From NCBI GenBank assembly GCA_019104865.1, contig JAHRWZ010000068.1, positions 1 to 64,000 on the forward strand: DNA of 64,000 bases, in the 5' to 3' direction. Source of the DNA: Castellaniella sp. (GTDB lineage Bacteria; Pseudomonadota; Gammaproteobacteria; Burkholderiales; Burkholderiaceae_B). Positions 62,419-64,000 of this stretch are shown one piece after another. The notes below the pieces were generated by a model. The model searched no databases. It saw only the letters and a program-made list of their open reading frames with translations, and had not been told where the DNA came from. Numbering within the stretch: position 1 is the stretch's first letter; every line of letters starts with the position of its first letter. The position numbers and the translations under genes are program-made.

Positions 62419-62874
62419 TCAGGCCTTGATCCTCGCGCGGGCCTTCGGGCTGGATATTGTGACTTGCGTCGGCATGGACGGCGGCATCACGTCGGCCAGG
62501 GTGTGCTTGTCCAGATAGTCCATGAAGGCGCGCAGCGCGCCGGCGATGACCGGTTTCAGCCCGCAGTGTCCGGTCAGGATGCAGTGGTTGTCGGCGCCCA
62601 TGCATTCGACCAGCGCAAGATCGTTTTCCATGTCGCGGATCAACGCCCCCAGGGGGATGTCGCGCGGTTCGTGCGCCAGTTCCATGCCGCCATGCTTGCC
62701 GCGCACCGTGCGGATCCAGCCGTGCTGGCCCAGCCGGTGCGTGATCTTCATCAGGTGCGGCTCTGAAATGCCGTAGAACTGGGCGATTTCGGCGATGGTG
62801 CACAGCCGGTCGCGGTGGTCGCTGAGATACATCAGCAGCCGGACCGCGTAGTCGCTCATGTTGGTCAGGCGCAT
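62419..62874 (-). CDS. nsrR: Rrf2-family nitric-oxide-sensing repressor NsrR
   Basis: A 151-residue iron-sulfur repressor. The winged HTH is MRLTNMSDYAVRLLMYLSDH followed by FYGISEPHLMKITHRLG and VRGKHGGMELA. The cluster ligands are three cysteines in ECMGADNHCILTGHC, spaced C-x6-C-x5-C. NsrR loses repression when nitric oxide attacks the cluster. I start at the ATG at 62874; the longer frame upstream is an artefact. It lies 20 nt behind nnrS on the same strand, forming an apparent operon. Confidence 0.93.
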   Translation of the reverse strand: MRLTNMSDYAVRLLMYLSDHRDRLCTIAEIAQFYGISEPHLMKITHRLGQHGWIRTVRGKHGGMELAHEPRDIPLGALIRDMENDLALVECMGADNHCILTGHCGLKPVIAGALRAFMDYLDKHTLADVMPPSMPTQVTISSPKARARIKA

Positions 62875-62894
62875 GGCTTGTGTCCGTCCTGAGC

Positions 62895-64000
62895 CTATCG
62901 GGCCTGGGCGGGCTGGGCCACCGTCTTTTTGGGCGCCGCCACGGAGGCGGGTTTGTCCGGGCGGGCGCGGATCAGCATTGGTGCGAAGCGCCACAGGTAC
63001 AAGCCCAGGCACAGGATCCAGGCAGCCGCCGCCAGATGCAGCAGATGCACGCTGATCGCCGAGGGCCACAGCGCCGCCAGCCGCAGGGCGGCAGCCAGCA
63101 GCATCAGCCAGTAACTGGCCAGCATGCTGCGATCGAGCGCCAGCGGGCGTCCCAGGTGACCCAACGCCGTGCGCGTGAGCATCCCGATGATCAGGACGCA
63201 GAATCCGGCCATGCCGATCAGGTGGACATGCGTGGCGCTGCGCGCCAGCACGCCGTGCAGCAGCGCCGGATCGAACAGGTGGCTGATCTGGAAGGCGGCG
63301 GCGAGCAGGCCGATGCCGATGAAGGCATAGCCCAGGTACAGGATCCACAGCATGGGCTTGCGCAGCACCGCCAGGGGTTGCCAGTACAGCAGTTGCCCCA
63401 GGCTGATCAGGCCGGTGATCAGCAGGCTGGCCGCCATCACGAGCGGCAGCGGATGCGGAGCGCTGCCCGGCGTCATGGGGATGCCGGTCAGCTGAATCAG
63501 CACGCCGGCAACCAGCGCCAGCACGCTGAAGACCATCTGCACGTGGCCCGATCGGGTCAACATGGGGATCTGCAGGCCTGGCACCATGCGCATGGAAAAG
63601 AAGGGGATGACGCGGCGCGCGATCAGCAGCGCAATGACGGCCATGCCGATCAGGCCCAGGTCGAAGCGTTCCATCAACAGGGCGTAGTCGCCCTTCAGGG
63701 CCGCCAGCAGGTACAGCAGGTCGGCCAGACCCAGCGCCAGGATCAGCGCGGGCAGCCCGTAATTGCGCCGGCTGCGGCCTTTGACCATGACCCGCGCCAG
63801 CGCGGCGGCGGCACCCAGGAAGAACAGCAATTCGGCGGCGGTGGCGATCCAGAATCCGGTGAGGCCGCCCAGCAGGAAACCGACACGGGCAATGCACCAG
63901 AGGATGCACAGCGTGCCGAGCGCGCGGCCCTGAAGGGGATTGAAGCCGGTCCAGGTGGCACTGGCCGTCAGCAGGAAGCCGACCGCGATGGTAATGATGA
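62895..64000 (-). CDS. nnrS: NnrS-family haem-copper membrane protein (5' end outside window)
   Basis: The last 368 residues of an NnrS protein (usually about 400), reading off the right edge in an open frame. There are about ten membrane helices. LLTASATWTGFNPLQG near the edge, VIPFFSMRMVPGL, SATHVHLIGMAGFCVLIIGM and TRTALGHLGRPL are the family blocks, with conserved His residues for haem binding. NnrS relieves nitrosative stress and belongs to NsrR- or NnrR-controlled sets in denitrifiers, agreeing with the downstream nsrR gene. Confidence 0.92.
   Translation of the reverse strand, partial: IITIAVGFLLTASATWTGFNPLQGRALGTLCILWCIARVGFLLGGLTGFWIATAAELLFFLGAAAALARVMVKGRSRRNYGLPALILALGLADLLYLLAALKGDYALLMERFDLGLIGMAVIALLIARRVIPFFSMRMVPGLQIPMLTRSGHVQMVFSVLALVAGVLIQLTGIPMTPGSAPHPLPLVMAASLLITGLISLGQLLYWQPLAVLRKPMLWILYLGYAFIGIGLLAAAFQISHLFDPALLHGVLARSATHVHLIGMAGFCVLIIGMLTRTALGHLGRPLALDRSMLASYWLMLLAAALRLAALWPSAISVHLLHLAAAAWILCLGLYLWRFAPMLIRARPDKPASVAAPKKTVAQPAQAR

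Overview
The window comes from a GC-rich betaproteobacterial chromosome. An Alcaligenaceae-type member of the Burkholderiales (Castellaniella, Bordetella or Achromobacter relatives) is my best guess. This rests on gene content: a respiratory nar cluster with an attached parvulin gene, NnrS/NsrR, liv-type and TRAP uptake operons with many LysR regulators, a MocR/EamA pair and ACR3. It is an inference without any database search.

Positions 1-4768 are accessory DNA. They hold the right end of an IS256-family insertion sequence, a tyrosine integrase on the minus strand, a 20-nt copy of a tRNA 3' end (probably tRNA-Leu, the attachment scar) and a two-gene operon. The operon encodes a MazG-like NTP pyrophosphohydrolase and a 729-residue protein that joins a GIY-YIG nuclease, a DUF2075-type SF1 helicase and a LexA/UmuD-like S24 self-cleaving peptidase. 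This pair is visibly AT-richer than the rest and is the best candidate for an undescribed damage-sensing or phage-defence system.

Positions 5008-25483 contain cell-wall genes (a YcbK-like protein and an L,D-transpeptidase), a degraded arsenic operon (promoter and operator, arsR tail, arsI-like start, intact ACR3), an NAD(P)-binding protein, and a LysR/amidohydrolase/livKHMGF uptake cluster. These are followed by a LysR-EamA pair, a WrbA-like protein, an esterase, the MsrPQ methionine sulfoxide repair system, MipA, and a minus-strand run of redox and amidotransferase genes.

Positions 25701-32941 contain an NDH-2-like flavoprotein and a LysR gene divergent from a CaiB-type CoA-transferase, a DctPQM TRAP transporter and an enoyl-CoA hydratase. 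This looks like a module that imports a carboxylate and activates it to a CoA ester. Positions 32989-49451 contain YajQ, AzlCD, a diguanylate cyclase overlapping uracil-DNA glycosylase, a MocR regulator divergent from an EamA exporter across a clear operator, a polar amino-acid ABC transporter, a copper TonB receptor with a DUF2946 partner, a MASE3-PAS-GGDEF-EAL protein, and OvoA for ovothiol synthesis.

Positions 49799-64000 contain serA and then the nitrate respiration block: an FNR-type box, narK, narGHJI, a convergent asnB inserted before the nar parvulin gene, and the minus-strand nnrS-nsrR pair for nitric oxide response. nnrS runs off the right edge. No rRNA genes, complete tRNA genes or CRISPR arrays were seen.
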